From assembly GCF_026151205.1 (NCBI RefSeq), contig NC_087082.1, positions 18,137,401 through 18,197,400 on the forward strand: DNA of 60,000 nt. Reading direction: 5' to 3'. Origin of the DNA: Bolinopsis microptera. Lineage: Eukaryota; Ctenophora; Tentaculata; Lobata; Bolinopsidae. Shown here piece by piece: positions 11,543 to 21,805 of the stretch. The position numbers and the translations under genes were made by a program. The notes under the pieces were generated by a model. That model was not told the origin of the DNA, made no database searches, and saw nothing but the letters and a program-made list of their open reading frames with translations. Position 1 is the first letter of the stretch. Each line of letters opens with the position of its first letter.

Positions 11543-12718
11543 CATATTGTTACTTCTCCTCGTGAATGTGGGGGTCTAGGTCTCTTCTATACTAACGATT
11601 TTATTATAGGTTTAAAAGTGTCACTTATAGGAAAAGTTATCGATCCTAATTTCCAACATGCCTGGAAAAATATTATCATCAATCAGCTTTTACACCCAAA
11701 TATACCAACTGTGTGTATAGAAAACTGTCTCACATTAAAGAATACTGGTTTTACCTTTAACCTACTTCGCCATTATAAGCTTTGGAAGTCTATTTCTTCA
11801 CAGTCAAGTAACAGTACAGTCAACCACTGTGTGTGGGGAAGCGACGTAATAACGGACATTGGCTCCAAGCTCTGGAACGATATTCTTATTGATAGAAATA
11901 TCATCTATCTTTCTGATTTCGTTTCAGAGGAAGGTAACCTCTTAAGTTTCCAGCAATTTCTGAGAAAGTGGGGCCAAACAAGTAGTATAATCTCTTCGAC
12001 TCAATATGCGAGTATAAAATTGGGAATACGTCGATTTAATAATACCGATACGTTTACAAGTAACATTACATTTATCGATACCCAACTTTCACTTCGCTTT
12101 TGGAGAGGTAGGAATACCCCCAACTCTAGAGATACTCCTCTCACTATCAAAGGTAGAAACATTAGAGATACCATGTCTAAACGTCTAGATCCCAGCACCC
12201 TTCCTCCAATGAGGAACTGGAGTGCTAACCTCTCCTTAACGGATATTGATTGGATTAGTATTTTTACGGATATTTTTACTTCTTTCTCAAATAACTTCAA
12301 ACTTATTCAGTACCAATATAAGCTCCTTCACCGGATTAGTACTTGTCGGTACATGAGATATAAAATGAAGATTGAAAAAGATAGTCCAAATTGCTCGTTA
12401 TGTAATCACAACCTCGAAACTATCTCTCACATATTTATTGACTGTCCAGCCACAAGCTCTTTCCTACAGGGAGTAAATCTGTTTATTAGATCGAATATTG
12501 ACGCAAATTATGACGACCCATATCGCCACTATTTGATTTGCTTAAATCACAGAGATAAAAGTGTTAACTTCATAAATTCGGTTTGCTGTTGGTTTATTGG
12601 AAGGAGTTTCCAGAACAAGGAACCCCTATTCTGGGAGCGATATCTTAAACATCTTAAGCTTTTCTTATTAGGTGAAAAACCGGATATTATACGGTGCCTT
12701 AAAGACGTTATACCTTGA
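11543..12718 (+). pseudogene. LINE ORF2 C-terminal fragment with zf-RVT-like motif
   Basis: The frame begins in the region after the reverse-transcriptase palm (ECGGLGLFY matches the common 'GGLGL' segment of L1/Tx1 ORF2) and runs to a TGA at 12716-12718. Near the C-terminus is a YQYKLLHRI..CSLCNHNLETISHIFIDCPA segment, the Cys/His knuckle seen after RT in many L1-like elements. The catalytic RT and endonuclease parts are absent, so the copy cannot move by itself. Confidence 0.8.
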
Positions 12719-13252
12719 TGACCATTTTATACCCAAAGTTCTGGATCCACTATACACTCTTGTTTATTTATTTTCTCGAAAATTCAGCCGTGCCTTACCT
12801 TTACCATTTATTTCACAAGTTGTAGCTAGTGGAGTTATCTCCACTACTAGTATTGATATAGAGTCACATTTAAAACCAGTAGTATCTCTCCTTTTTCTCT
12901 CCATCTTATGTGCAATTTATTACTCTATATCCACTGACTTTATTCGACGTATTATCTAAAAGAATAAAAAAAATGTGTGCGTGTGTTTTTATATTTATTT
13001 TGCTACGGCGCATGTGAAACCCCAGGGCATCCAGCACCGGAGAAGCTGAAATGACACTCTCTGAACCCTTGGTGCCGCTCAGATTTTGCCTCTTGGCTGG
13101 TAAGCCGAGTCATGATCGATTAACTCAGCTTCTTCGGTACAACACAGACCGGAGGGTACTATTAGCCGCTTTGCCGGTGGTATCCTCCTGGTGTCCTGGG
13201 GTTTGGCAGGTTCCTCATTAAAAAAAAAAATAAAAAAAAAAAAAAAAAAAAA
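12719..13252 (+). other. LINE 3' UTR and A-tail
   Basis: After the ORF2 stop there is a short AT-rich part that still has an open frame of 80-odd codons (overlapping ORF2), which I do not trust. A GC-rich block (13015-13218) follows, ending in the A32-type tail with one interrupting T. An AATAAA-like string occurs at 12963. Confidence 0.65.
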
Positions 13253-13595
13253 AAGAGCTCGTGTGTTTAAATTCTTGTCTATGCCATTAGTTGCCACATA
13301 ACGATAGCCATACGTATAAGAGCTATACGTTGATGATAAAGAGACGGATACAGGTGTTATCTCGTTATCTACTGCAGGTAAAATGTAACCTGAAATATAA
13401 CCACGATAGATTATATAGTGTTTTAGCGATTAGAAATAGTACTTGCAGTTTCTATAATTATAGCTATAATTGATGTGATTGTCACATATATCCTATTAAT
13501 TCTGGTCAATATCGTATGCAAACAGTCAGTAGAAATGACTTTATAGAACAGTAAATAATGATTTCTGTTGTAAGGTGGTGCAATAAAACATTTAC

Positions 13596-13647
13596 CTTGA
13601 ATGGGTAAACACAAAAGAGCCGTTAAGATAATTGTTGTTATCTTCAT
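13596..13647 (-). pseudogene. Copy B signal-peptide exon
   Basis: Same length and donor as in the other copies, with Cys replacing Phe in the hydrophobic core. The exon is intact, but the gene it belongs to is broken. Confidence 0.8.
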
Positions 13648-15680
13648 GATAGGCTGGTCGCTACATATTATACATTTTTACTGGAATGTTCAGATCAGCT
13701 AATTGCTTTAAGTTGAACGTTTACAAAATTTTTAAGAATCCAACTGAAACGTTACAAAATGCTACGAATCTTAGACAGATTTACAATTTTGAGACGGACG
13801 AGTATAAATTCCTTTGAGATTCTAAATGATGATATTGAGTCAAAGGTCAGAAAAATGTGATAAAGCTATGGTAACTCGGCAAGTTCCTGAAATACGTTGC
13901 AACTAAAGTTCTTAAAAGACACGATCTAGGCGAGACTTTTCTGCGAGATTCTAAAACAAAACCTTCTTCGTGTAGTACGACAAAAAAATAATAATTTCGC
14001 ATTTCTGAACATGTCATCAGAGAATTAAATCTACGTCACCACCGTAAAAATGTAAAAGTTAAGTTCACTAAAATTCCATGTGGATGACAATGTTTATTTT
14101 ATCTTACTGCTCATTGTTTCACGTTGACGGCTTCAACGAGAGTAATTATTGTAAGTTATTACCAAGTATCGACGAGGATAGTTTTTAATTGTGTAATATT
14201 CTCAGGAATCGTTTAAGTTTGATGACACTATATATGTTTACATAAACCATTTTGTTTGAAGATGACGTTTGGCCAATTTGTAACAAGCCTGAGTGTTCAT
14301 ATAACTAGTAATTTAGTAAGTAAAATATACTAAGAACGTCCGGGAGGGGGGTCTTCAAAATTTGGGGGGAGGGGGGCTTCAAAATTAGGGGGTCTTCAAA
14401 ATTAGGGGAGGGGGGTCTGAAAATCCGGGATATTGGCGGACGTCCTCAGTAGATGTCCTCTAAACGGATATGGATTGAACAAATACCCATGTAACTAGAC
14501 CTCTTCACTGTTTTAATGATATAAATGGCATGAAATATTTTGCAGCACAAACTGCTCTCTGCATACAATTACAAATTGAAGCGAAATTTGATTGTATCAG
14601 TACAATAAACCTTTTTTACCCGAACACGCCTTTGGAAAATCGAAATACTACTCATTTGTAATATAGCACTACAAATTATTTGAGCTGTTAGCACATAAAA
14701 ATACCTTATCGGACCCTATTTGGCCGGACATTAAATGAACAGACATAATTATGAACGAAAATTAAAATGAACCAATTTTTTCATCTTTTTTGTGGCGTTT
14801 TTAAAATTTTAGCAGATAATATGTAAATTAATTTTTCGTACAATGAGCAAGAAAGGCAGTCGTTAAGCAGTAAAAAATGTAGAAATATCTGTAGATCTGT
14901 GTCTATGATAAATGATTATGAAAGTTGTGTAAAAACAACAGATACGAAATAATACCAGATTTGATGATCATATCACAGGTCATCTTCCTCAAATGGGTTA
15001 TCGTGCATATATGCATTCCATGGAATATATATGTTCCATGCTTAAAGCATCATATGAGTAATACCTGGTTTTTGAAAACAATTTTCTGTTTGACCACCTC
15101 GGTCCTGCATTTCAGTGTAAACTTTTACAAGATGTGGAGGTAAACAATATCTCTGAGGAAGTAAACGAGGAAGCCAAAGATCAAGAAAGTGATCATGACG
15201 TAATGTGATACTTAGGATATTTAAATTGCATAATAACTCGTTTTTCATTGATCCAATTCCAATGATATAGTTTAGTCCGAATCCGATGATAGAAATTACA
15301 ATTGACTGAAATTAAAAAATTTTCATCTCCTAAACATGAGTTCGCAGTGGAATAATTTTGGAAAAAATCTCAACGGACTTTAAGTTTAACTTGGACTAAC
15401 CTTAAACGGACGGACTTTATTTGAACAGACATTAAGATGAACGCTAGGACCTCCAGCGTTTAATTAATGTCCGTTCAAATAAGGTCCGATAAGGTAGTTA
15501 GACAGTAAGGCTAGATAAAAGATAATATTTAAACATGAACAGATTCAGATCTTGAAGACTCCTGCAATGCTTTTAATATTGTACTTTGCTCTTTTAACTA
15601 ACTCTTTTACATTGAATGTTGTATCTAGCAGCTCCTCAACTTATACCGCTAAACTCACAGTCTCAAAGTAGAAGCACAGA
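13648..15680. repeat. Duplicated 5' flank of copy B
   Basis: Close copy of 7636-9696, including the G-rich stretch and the MITE (14704-15494). A TATATATGATTACA expansion present in the copy A flank near 8217-8245 is absent here. Confidence 0.7.
14704..15494. mobile_element. MITE with CCTTATCGGAC inverted termini (copy B flank)
   Basis: Orthologous to the 8720-9511 insertion, with the same ends and flanking TA. Confidence 0.65.
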
Positions 15681-15698
15681 TTCTGTGCTTCTACTTTG
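15664..15698. repeat. 35-bp fold-back palindrome at broken hAT end
   Basis: The 17 bases CAAAGTAGAAGCACAGA are followed by one T and then their exact reverse complement. The left arm is the normal flank of the element, including most of its target duplication. The right arm is an inverted copy of that flank fused to element interior. Confidence 0.9.
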
Positions 15699-15914
15699 AA
15701 AATGCTAGATTATGCTGAAATATGCAGAAAATGACAAAATGTGCGGAAAACAATAAATTATGCGGAAATGTGCGGAAAACAATAAATTATGCGGAAATGT
15801 GCGGAAAACAATAAATTATGCGGAAATGTGCGGAAAACAATAAATTATGCGGAAATGTGCGGAAAACGGTAAATTGTGCGATCCCGCAACCATCGCACCT
15901 AATATGTGCCTCTG
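15699..15914. mobile_element. Truncated hAT-like element (right end only)
   Basis: Matches the 3' part of the element at 9697-11074, from AAAATGCTAGATTATGC to the intact right terminus ..CTAATATGTGCCTCTG. It is followed by the 8-bp GCACAGAA at 15915-15922. The left terminus and the minisatellite are missing and replaced by the fold-back palindrome. Confidence 0.85.
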
Positions 15915-16068
15915 GCACAGAAGATTGCGTCTGCAACATTTTTTAAACAATTCCTTTATATGATTTGAATTAGAACATTGTGGAGAATGGAGGTGAGATA
16001 AAAATGTGTCCACGACCATAACTCAAAAAGTACATTGCAAGATTACTGTTAGCGTTTAAAGAACATAC

Positions 16069-16359
16069 CATAAACGTTTAGATTGACAGTGGTATCAGAG
16101 AAGTTGGAATCAGGTAAAGATCCGGAAGTGACTCTGCAAGTGTAGGCAGTATCTTCGTTGACAAGAGTTCCGTCTACAGCAAGAGTTGATGTCTGTGTCC
16201 CTGCATAGTGGCTTCCTTGGACAGGGGCGAACTTTTCAGCTGGAACCGGTCCTGTACTAGTTCGCCAGGTCACTGCTGCTGTTTCTGTTATGCCAGTGAT
16301 GATACACGAAATCGTTGCGTAAGAGCCTTTTTTCACTTCTGTGTTCACTGATTCAACGT
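16069..16359 (-). CDS. Copy C Ig exon 6
   Basis: Ig-like exon, phase 1-1, with AEKFAPV and QGSHYAG. It is the last exon before the duplication breakpoint. Confidence 0.82.
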
Positions 16360-19300
16360 CTGAAATGAGTTTTGGTACATTTACAAATTCTACAATTTAT
16401 AACCGACGGATCATCAAAATTATTCCTTTATCTGATTTGAATTAGAATATTTTGGAAAATCGAGGTGAGATAGACATTTGTCCACGACTATAACTCAAAA
16501 ATTACATTTCAAGATTACTGTTAGCGTTTAAAGAACATACCATAAACGTTTAGATTGACAGTGGTATCAGAGAACTTGGAATCAGGTAATGATCCGGAAG
16601 TGACTCTGCAAGTGTAGGCAGTATCTTCGTTGACTAGAGTTCCGTCTACAGCAAGGGTTGATGCATGTGTTCCATCAGAGTTACTTCCTTGGGTAGGGAC
16701 GAGCTTATCGCCTGGAACTGGTCCTGTACTTGTTCGCCAGGTCACTGCTGCTGTTTCTGTTATGCCAGTGATGATACACGAAATCGTTGCGTAAGAGCCT
16801 TTCTTCACGTCTGTGTTAACTGATTCAACGTCTGAAGTGAGTTTTGGTACATTTACAAATTCTACAAATTCTATAATTTATAACCAACGGTTCATCAATT
16901 CAATTCCTTTTACTGATGTGAATCGGAATATGGAGGAAGGATAGAAATTTGTTCATGAATCGAAAAATAGATTGCACAATTACTGTTAGCGTTTAATGAA
17001 CATACCATAAACGTTTAGATTGACAGTGGTATCAGAGAAGTTGAAATCAGGTAAAGATCTCAAAGTGACTCTGCAAGTGTAGGCAGTATCTTCGTTGACA
17101 AGAGTTCCGTCTACAGCAAGAGTTGATGTCTGTGTCCCTGCAGAGTGTCTTCCTTGGACAGTGGTGAACTTTTCAGCTGGAACTGGTCCTGTACTAGTTC
17201 GCCAGGTCACTGCTGCTGTTTCTGTTATGCCAGTGATGATACACGAAATCGTTGCGTAAGAGCCTTTCTTCATTTCTGTGTTAACTGATTCAACGTCTGA
17301 AATGAGTTTTGGTACATTTACAAATTCCACAAATTCTACAATTGATATCCGACGGATCATGAAATCATTTCCTTAATCTGATGTGAATTGGAATATGGAG
17401 GAAGGATAGAAATTTGTTCATGAATCGAAAAGTAGATTGTAAGATAACTGTTAGTGTTTAATGAACAGACCATAAACGTTTAGATTGGCAGTGGTATCAG
17501 AGGAGTTGGAATCAGGTAAAGATCCGGAAGTGACTCTGCAAGTGTAGGCAGTATCTTCGTTGACGAGAGTTCCGTCTACAGCAAGAGTTGATGTCTGTGT
17601 CCCTGCAGAGTTACTTCCTTGGACAGTGGTGAACTTTTCAGCTGGAACTGGTCCTGTACTAGTTCGCCAGGTCACTGCTGCTGTTTCTGTTATGCCAGTG
17701 ATGATACACGAAATCGTTGCGTAAGAGCCTTTCTTCATTTCTGTGTTAACTGATTCAACGTCTGAAATGAGTTTTGGTACATTTACAAATTCCACAAATT
17801 CTACAATTGATATCCGACGGATCATGAAATCATTTCCTTAATCTGATGTGAATTGGAATATGGAGGAAGGATAGAAATTTGTTCATGAATCGAAAAGTAG
17901 ATTGTAAGATAACTGTTAGTGTTTAAAGAACATACCATAAACGTTTAGATTGACAATGGTATCAGAGAAGTTGGAATCAGGTAAAGATCCGGAAGTGACT
18001 CTGCAAGTGTAGGCAGTATCTTCGTTGACGAGAGTTCCGTCTACAGCAAGAGTTGATGTCTGTGTCCCACCAGAGTTACTTCCTTTGGTAGGGACGAGCT
18101 TATCGCCTGGAACTGGTCCTGTACTAGTTCGCCAGGTCACTGCTGCTGTTTCTGTTATGCCAGTGATGATACACGAAATCGTTGCGTAAGAGCCTTTCTT
18201 CACTTCTGTGTTTACTGATTCAACGTCTGAAATGAGTTTTGGTATATTTACAAATTTTACAATTTATAACTGACGGATCATCAAAACATTTCCTTGATCT
18301 GATTTGAATTGGAATATGGAGATTGAAGGTGAGAAAGAAATTACTGTTTGCGTTTAAAGAACATACCATAAACGTTTAGATTGACAGTGGTATCAGAGAA
18401 GTTGGAATCAGGTAAAGATCCGGAAGTGACTCTGCAAGTGTAGGCAGTATCTTCGTTGACTAGAGTTCCGTCTACAGCAAGAGTTGATGTCTGTGTCCCA
18501 TCAGAGTTACTTCCTTGTGTAGGGACGAGCTTATCGCCTGAAACTGGTCCTGTACTAGTTCGCCAGGTCACTGTTGCTCTTTCTGTTATGTCAGTGATGA
18601 TACACGAAATCGTTGCGTAAGAGCCTTTCTTCACTTCTGTGTTAACTGATTCAACGGCTGAAGTGAGTTTTGGTACATTTACAAATTCTACAATTTTATA
18701 ACCAATGGATCATCAAAACAATTCCATTAACTGATTTGGATTAGAATATGGAGATTTTGCAACGCCATCAACCGAAGGAAAAGTAATTTATAACTATACC
18801 GCTAAAATCGCACTTATAGCTTTACCACGGCTTAATATAACCATAATTAGTTAATGCTATGATAAAGATTTGAGTCTTTTATATAGAAGATGGGGTAAAA
18901 GCATTCATTTATGAATCAATTTTTGCATCAATATCTTATGAACACAATATTTCAAAAAGCTTTTGTGTCAACTTTTTTAGAATGGTGGAAAATTATAAAT
19001 AGAAATTAGTCTATGATATAAAATTGTACCTAGACTGATGAGTACTATATCTCTTCCGATGATAACTATCTCACGTAAGTGGACATAGCTATTAGAACCC
19101 CCTCTAATAACCACTGTGTCTCCAATCTTACAATCAGAAGGAACGTTGTCAGGTACTGTTCCATCCTCAGAGTACACTGACACGGGCCACCAAGTGGGAA
19201 AGTGAGTGCAGTAGTGACCACTTATACAGGTACACGCATCTCTCGAGCATGCGTGCTTGTTATACGTGTGATAATCATGATAGATGTAATGATGCACCTC

Positions 19301-19741
19301 CTCTACACAGTAAGTCTTTCCTAGCTTAGCTTTAAACCAGGGGTCATGTTCAGTTGACGTATGAGCTAATGTGTTAGTATCCTTGTCTATGCCTTTAGTT
19401 GCCACATAACTAGAGCTATGCGTTGATGACATAGAGACGGATACAGGTGTTATCTCGTTATCTACTGCAGGTAAAATGTCACCTGAAATATAACCAAGAT
19501 AGATTATATAGTGTTTTAGCACTTAGTAATAATACTTGCAGTTTCTATAATTATAGCTATAATTGATTTGATTGTCACAAATAGCATATTAATTCTGGTC
19601 GATATCATAATATGCAAACAGTCAGTAGAAATGACTTAGAACAGGAAATAGTGATTTTTGTTGTAAGGTGGTGCAATACAATTATTTACCTTGAATGGGT
19701 AAACACAAAAGAGCCGTTAAGATAATTGTTGTTATCTTCAT
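16069..19741 (-). CDS. Copy C: lectin-Ig family gene with six Ig exons
   Basis: This is a gene-level entry. Exon 1 (19741-19690) encodes the signal peptide, 19482-19030 the FTP-type domain, and six phase 1-1 Ig exons run from 18657 to 16069, all intact. Leftwards the last Ig intron is cut at about 15932, where it joins duplicated 5'-flank sequence, so no terminal exon exists locally. If the last donor (G|GTATGT at 16068) is not used, translation runs five codons further (MFFKR) to a TAA. That would give a secreted protein of about 760 residues. If it is used, the transcript must splice across copy B, and the Ig exons of copy A are in a compatible phase. Expression is unknown. Confidence 0.72.
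16541..16831 (-). CDS. Copy C Ig exon 5
   Basis: Ig-like exon, phase 1-1. It is of the PGDKLVPTQ subtype with SDGTHAS, a subtype found only in copy C. Confidence 0.82.
17006..17296 (-). CDS. Copy C Ig exon 4
   Basis: Ig-like exon, phase 1-1, with AEKFTTVQGRHSAG and TLRSLPDFNF. The preceding intron is open in frame, but the acceptor and phase fix the exon start. Confidence 0.82.
17471..17761 (-). CDS. Copy C Ig exon 3
   Basis: Ig-like exon, phase 1-1, with SSDTTANLNV near the end. Its donor is GTCTGT, weaker than in sister exons, so this exon may be spliced less well. Confidence 0.8.
17936..18226 (-). CDS. Copy C Ig exon 2
   Basis: Ig-like exon, phase 1-1, of the PGDKLVPTK subtype with SNSGG and DTIVNLNV. 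Confidence 0.82.
18367..18657 (-). CDS. Copy C Ig exon 1
   Basis: Ig-like exon, phase 1-1, of the SGDKLVPTQ subtype with TDITERATV. The acceptor context is CACTTCAG|CC. Confidence 0.82.
19030..19482 (-). CDS. Copy C FTP/F5-8C-like lectin domain exon
   Basis: A 151-codon exon, phase 1-1, with the same landmarks as copy A: VDNEITPVSVSMSST, GIDKDTNTLAHT, DPWFKAKLGKTYCVEEVHHY, ACSRDACTCISGHYC, WWPVSVYSEDG, VPSDC, REIVIIGRD. It lacks the Tyr-rich insert of copy A. The GKTYC spelling matches the more usual family form (W..LG), whereas copy A has EKTYC. It is the best-preserved lectin exon in the cluster. Confidence 0.72.
19690..19741 (-). CDS. Copy C signal-peptide exon
   Basis: Same 52-bp exon (MKITTIILTALLCLPIQ) as copies A and B, with a G|GTAAAT phase-1 donor. 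Confidence 0.83.
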
Positions 19742-20495
19742 GATAGGCTGGTCGCTACATATACTCATATACATTTTTACTGGAATGTTCAGATCAGCTA
19801 ATTGCTTTAAGTTGAACGTTTACACAATTTTAAGAATCCAACTGAAACGTTACAAAATGCTACGAATCTTAGACAGATTTATAATTTTGAGACGGACGAG
19901 TGTAAATTCCTTTGAGATTCTAAATGGTAATATCGAGTCAAAGGTCAGAAAAATGTGATAAAGCGATGGTAACTCGGCAAGTTCCTGAAATACGTTGTAA
20001 CTAAAGTAGTTAAAAGACACGATCTAGGTGAGACTTTTCCGCGAGATTCTAAAACAAAACCTTCTTCGTGTAGTACAACAAAAAAATAATAATTTCGCAT
20101 TTCTGAACATGTCATCAGAGAATTAAATCTACGTCACCACCGTAAAAATGTAAAAGTAAGGTTCACTAAAATTCCATGTGGATGACAATGTTTATTTTAT
20201 CTTACTGCTCATTGTTTCACGTTGACGGCTTCAACGAGAGTAGTTATTGTAAGTTATTACCAAGTATCAACGAGGATAGTTTTTAATTGTGTAATATTCT
20301 CAGGAATCGTTTAAGTTTGATGACACGATATATGTTTACATAAACCATTTTGTTTGAAGATGACGTTTGGCCAATTTGTAACAAGCCTGAGTGTTCATAT
20401 AACTAGTAAGTAAAATCTACTAAAGTACTAAGGGCGTCCGGAAGGGATTATTCAAAATTTGGGGAGGGGGGCTTAAAAATAGGGGGTCTTCAAAA

Positions 20496-20526
<31 letters not shown>

Positions 20527-20527
20527 G
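20496..20527 (+). repeat. Poly-G tract
   Basis: A run of about 30 G within the G-rich part of the flank. It could form G-quadruplexes, and its length may be unreliable in the assembly. Confidence 0.85.
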
Positions 20528-20860
20528 TGAGGGGGGGTCTGAAAATCCGAGATATTGGCGGACGTCCTCAGTAGATGTCCTCTAAACAGATATGGATTGG
20601 ACAAGTACCCATGTAACTAGACCTCTTCACTGTTTTAATGATATAAATGGCATGAAATAAATTATGCAGCACAAACTGCTCCCTGCATACAAATTAAAGC
20701 GAGATTTGATTGTATCAGTGCAATAAACCTCTTTTATCCGAACACAACTCCCCAATCCCCATTTTTAACTGATTTGTACTTCGCCTTTGGAAAATCGAAA
20801 TACTACTCATTTGTATAATATAGCACTACAAATTATTTGAGCTGTTAGCACATTCACATA

Positions 20861-21607
20861 CCTTATCGGACCTTATTTGACCGGACATTAAATGAACGGA
20901 CATAATTATGAACGGACATTAAAATGAACGCTCAAGGTCATTCAAAACCATCAAAAATCCAAATTATTTCATCTATTTTTTGGTGTTTTTAAAATTTTAG
21001 CAGATAATATGAAAATTATTTGGTCATACAATGAGCAAGAAAGGCAGTCGTTAAAAGCAGTAAAAAATGTAAAAATATCTGTAGATCAGTGTCTATGATC
21101 ATGAAAGTTGTGTAAAAACAACAGATACGAAATATGACCAGATTTGATGATCATATCACAGGTCATCTTCCTCAATATGGGCTATCGTGCATTAAATATT
21201 CCATGCTTAAAGCATCATATCATTATCAGTAATACCTACTTTTTGAAAACAATTTTTTATTTGACCACCTCGGTCCTGCATTTCAGTGTAAACTTTTACA
21301 AGATGTGGAGGTAAATAATAACTCTGAGGAAGTGAACGAGGAAGCCGAAGATCAAGAAAGTGATCATGACGTAATGTGATACTTAGAATATTTAAATTGT
21401 ATAATGACTCGTTTTTCATCGATCCAGTGATATAGTTTAGTCCGAATCCTATGATAGAAATTACGATTGACTGAAATTTAAAAGTTGTCATATCCTAAAC
21501 ATGAGTTCGCAGTGGAATAATTGTTAAAAAAATCTCAACGGACATTAAGATGAACGCTAGGACCTCCCGCGTTCAATTAATGTCCGTTCAAATAAGGTCC
21601 GATAAGG
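20861..21607. mobile_element. MITE with CCTTATCGGAC inverted termini (copy C flank)
   Basis: The best-preserved copy of this MITE. The left end reads CCTTATCGGACCTTATTTGA and continues with repeated GAACGGACAT motifs. The right end is its inverse, bounded by TA. Confidence 0.68.
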
Positions 21608-21805
21608 TAGTTAGACAGTAAGGCTAGATAAAATATATTATTTTAACATGAACAGATTCAGACATTGAAGACAACTGCGAGCTCCAAGAGCTTTTAATAT
21701 TGTACTTTGCTCTTTTAACTAACTCTTTTACATTGAATGTTGTATCTAGCAGCTCCTCAACTTATACCGCTAGACTCACAGTCTCAAAGTAGAAGCACAG
21801 AAGAT

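Larger units (their letters stand above)
11543..13252 (+). mobile_element. 5'-truncated LINE (Tx1/L1-like) inserted in copy B lectin exon
   Basis: The insertion is bounded by a perfect 17-bp target duplication, AAGAGCTCGTGTGTTTA, at 11526-11542 and 13253-13269, and ends in an A-rich tail (13221-13252). The body is a 3' fragment of ORF2 followed by a GC-richer 3' UTR of about 500 bp. Poly-A tail, 5' truncation and a long target duplication are the signature of target-primed reverse transcription. Confidence 0.9.
11189..13647 (-). pseudogene. Copy B: lectin-Ig family member broken by a LINE, without Ig exons
   Basis: Exon 1 (13596-13647, MKITTIILTALLCLPIQ) and an FTP-type exon are still recognisable. 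The exon's N-terminal part lies at 13389-13253 and the rest at 11542-11189, with a LINE of about 1.7 kb between them. Apart from the insertion, the lectin exon reads through in frame (YCVEEVHHY, TCLRDVCTCISG, FPVSVYSEDG, EIVIIERD) and keeps its phase-1 donor. No Ig exon follows: about 115 bp beyond the donor is the hAT-like element and then copy A's flank. The LINE alone would stop translation, so I call a pseudogene that died recently. Confidence 0.8.
19742..21805. repeat. Duplicated 5' flank of copy C
   Basis: Third copy of the flank, more diverged than the other two. It holds the MITE at 20861-21607 and a long G run. It ends with AAGCACAGAAGATTGCGTCT, the uninterrupted form of the site where the hAT-like element sits in the other copies. 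Confidence 0.7.

Noticed and set aside
13423-13647. 74-codon minus-strand frame taken as a small secreted protein
   Set aside because: It is the copy B signal-peptide exon read through its donor into the intron. The true exon is 13596-13647.
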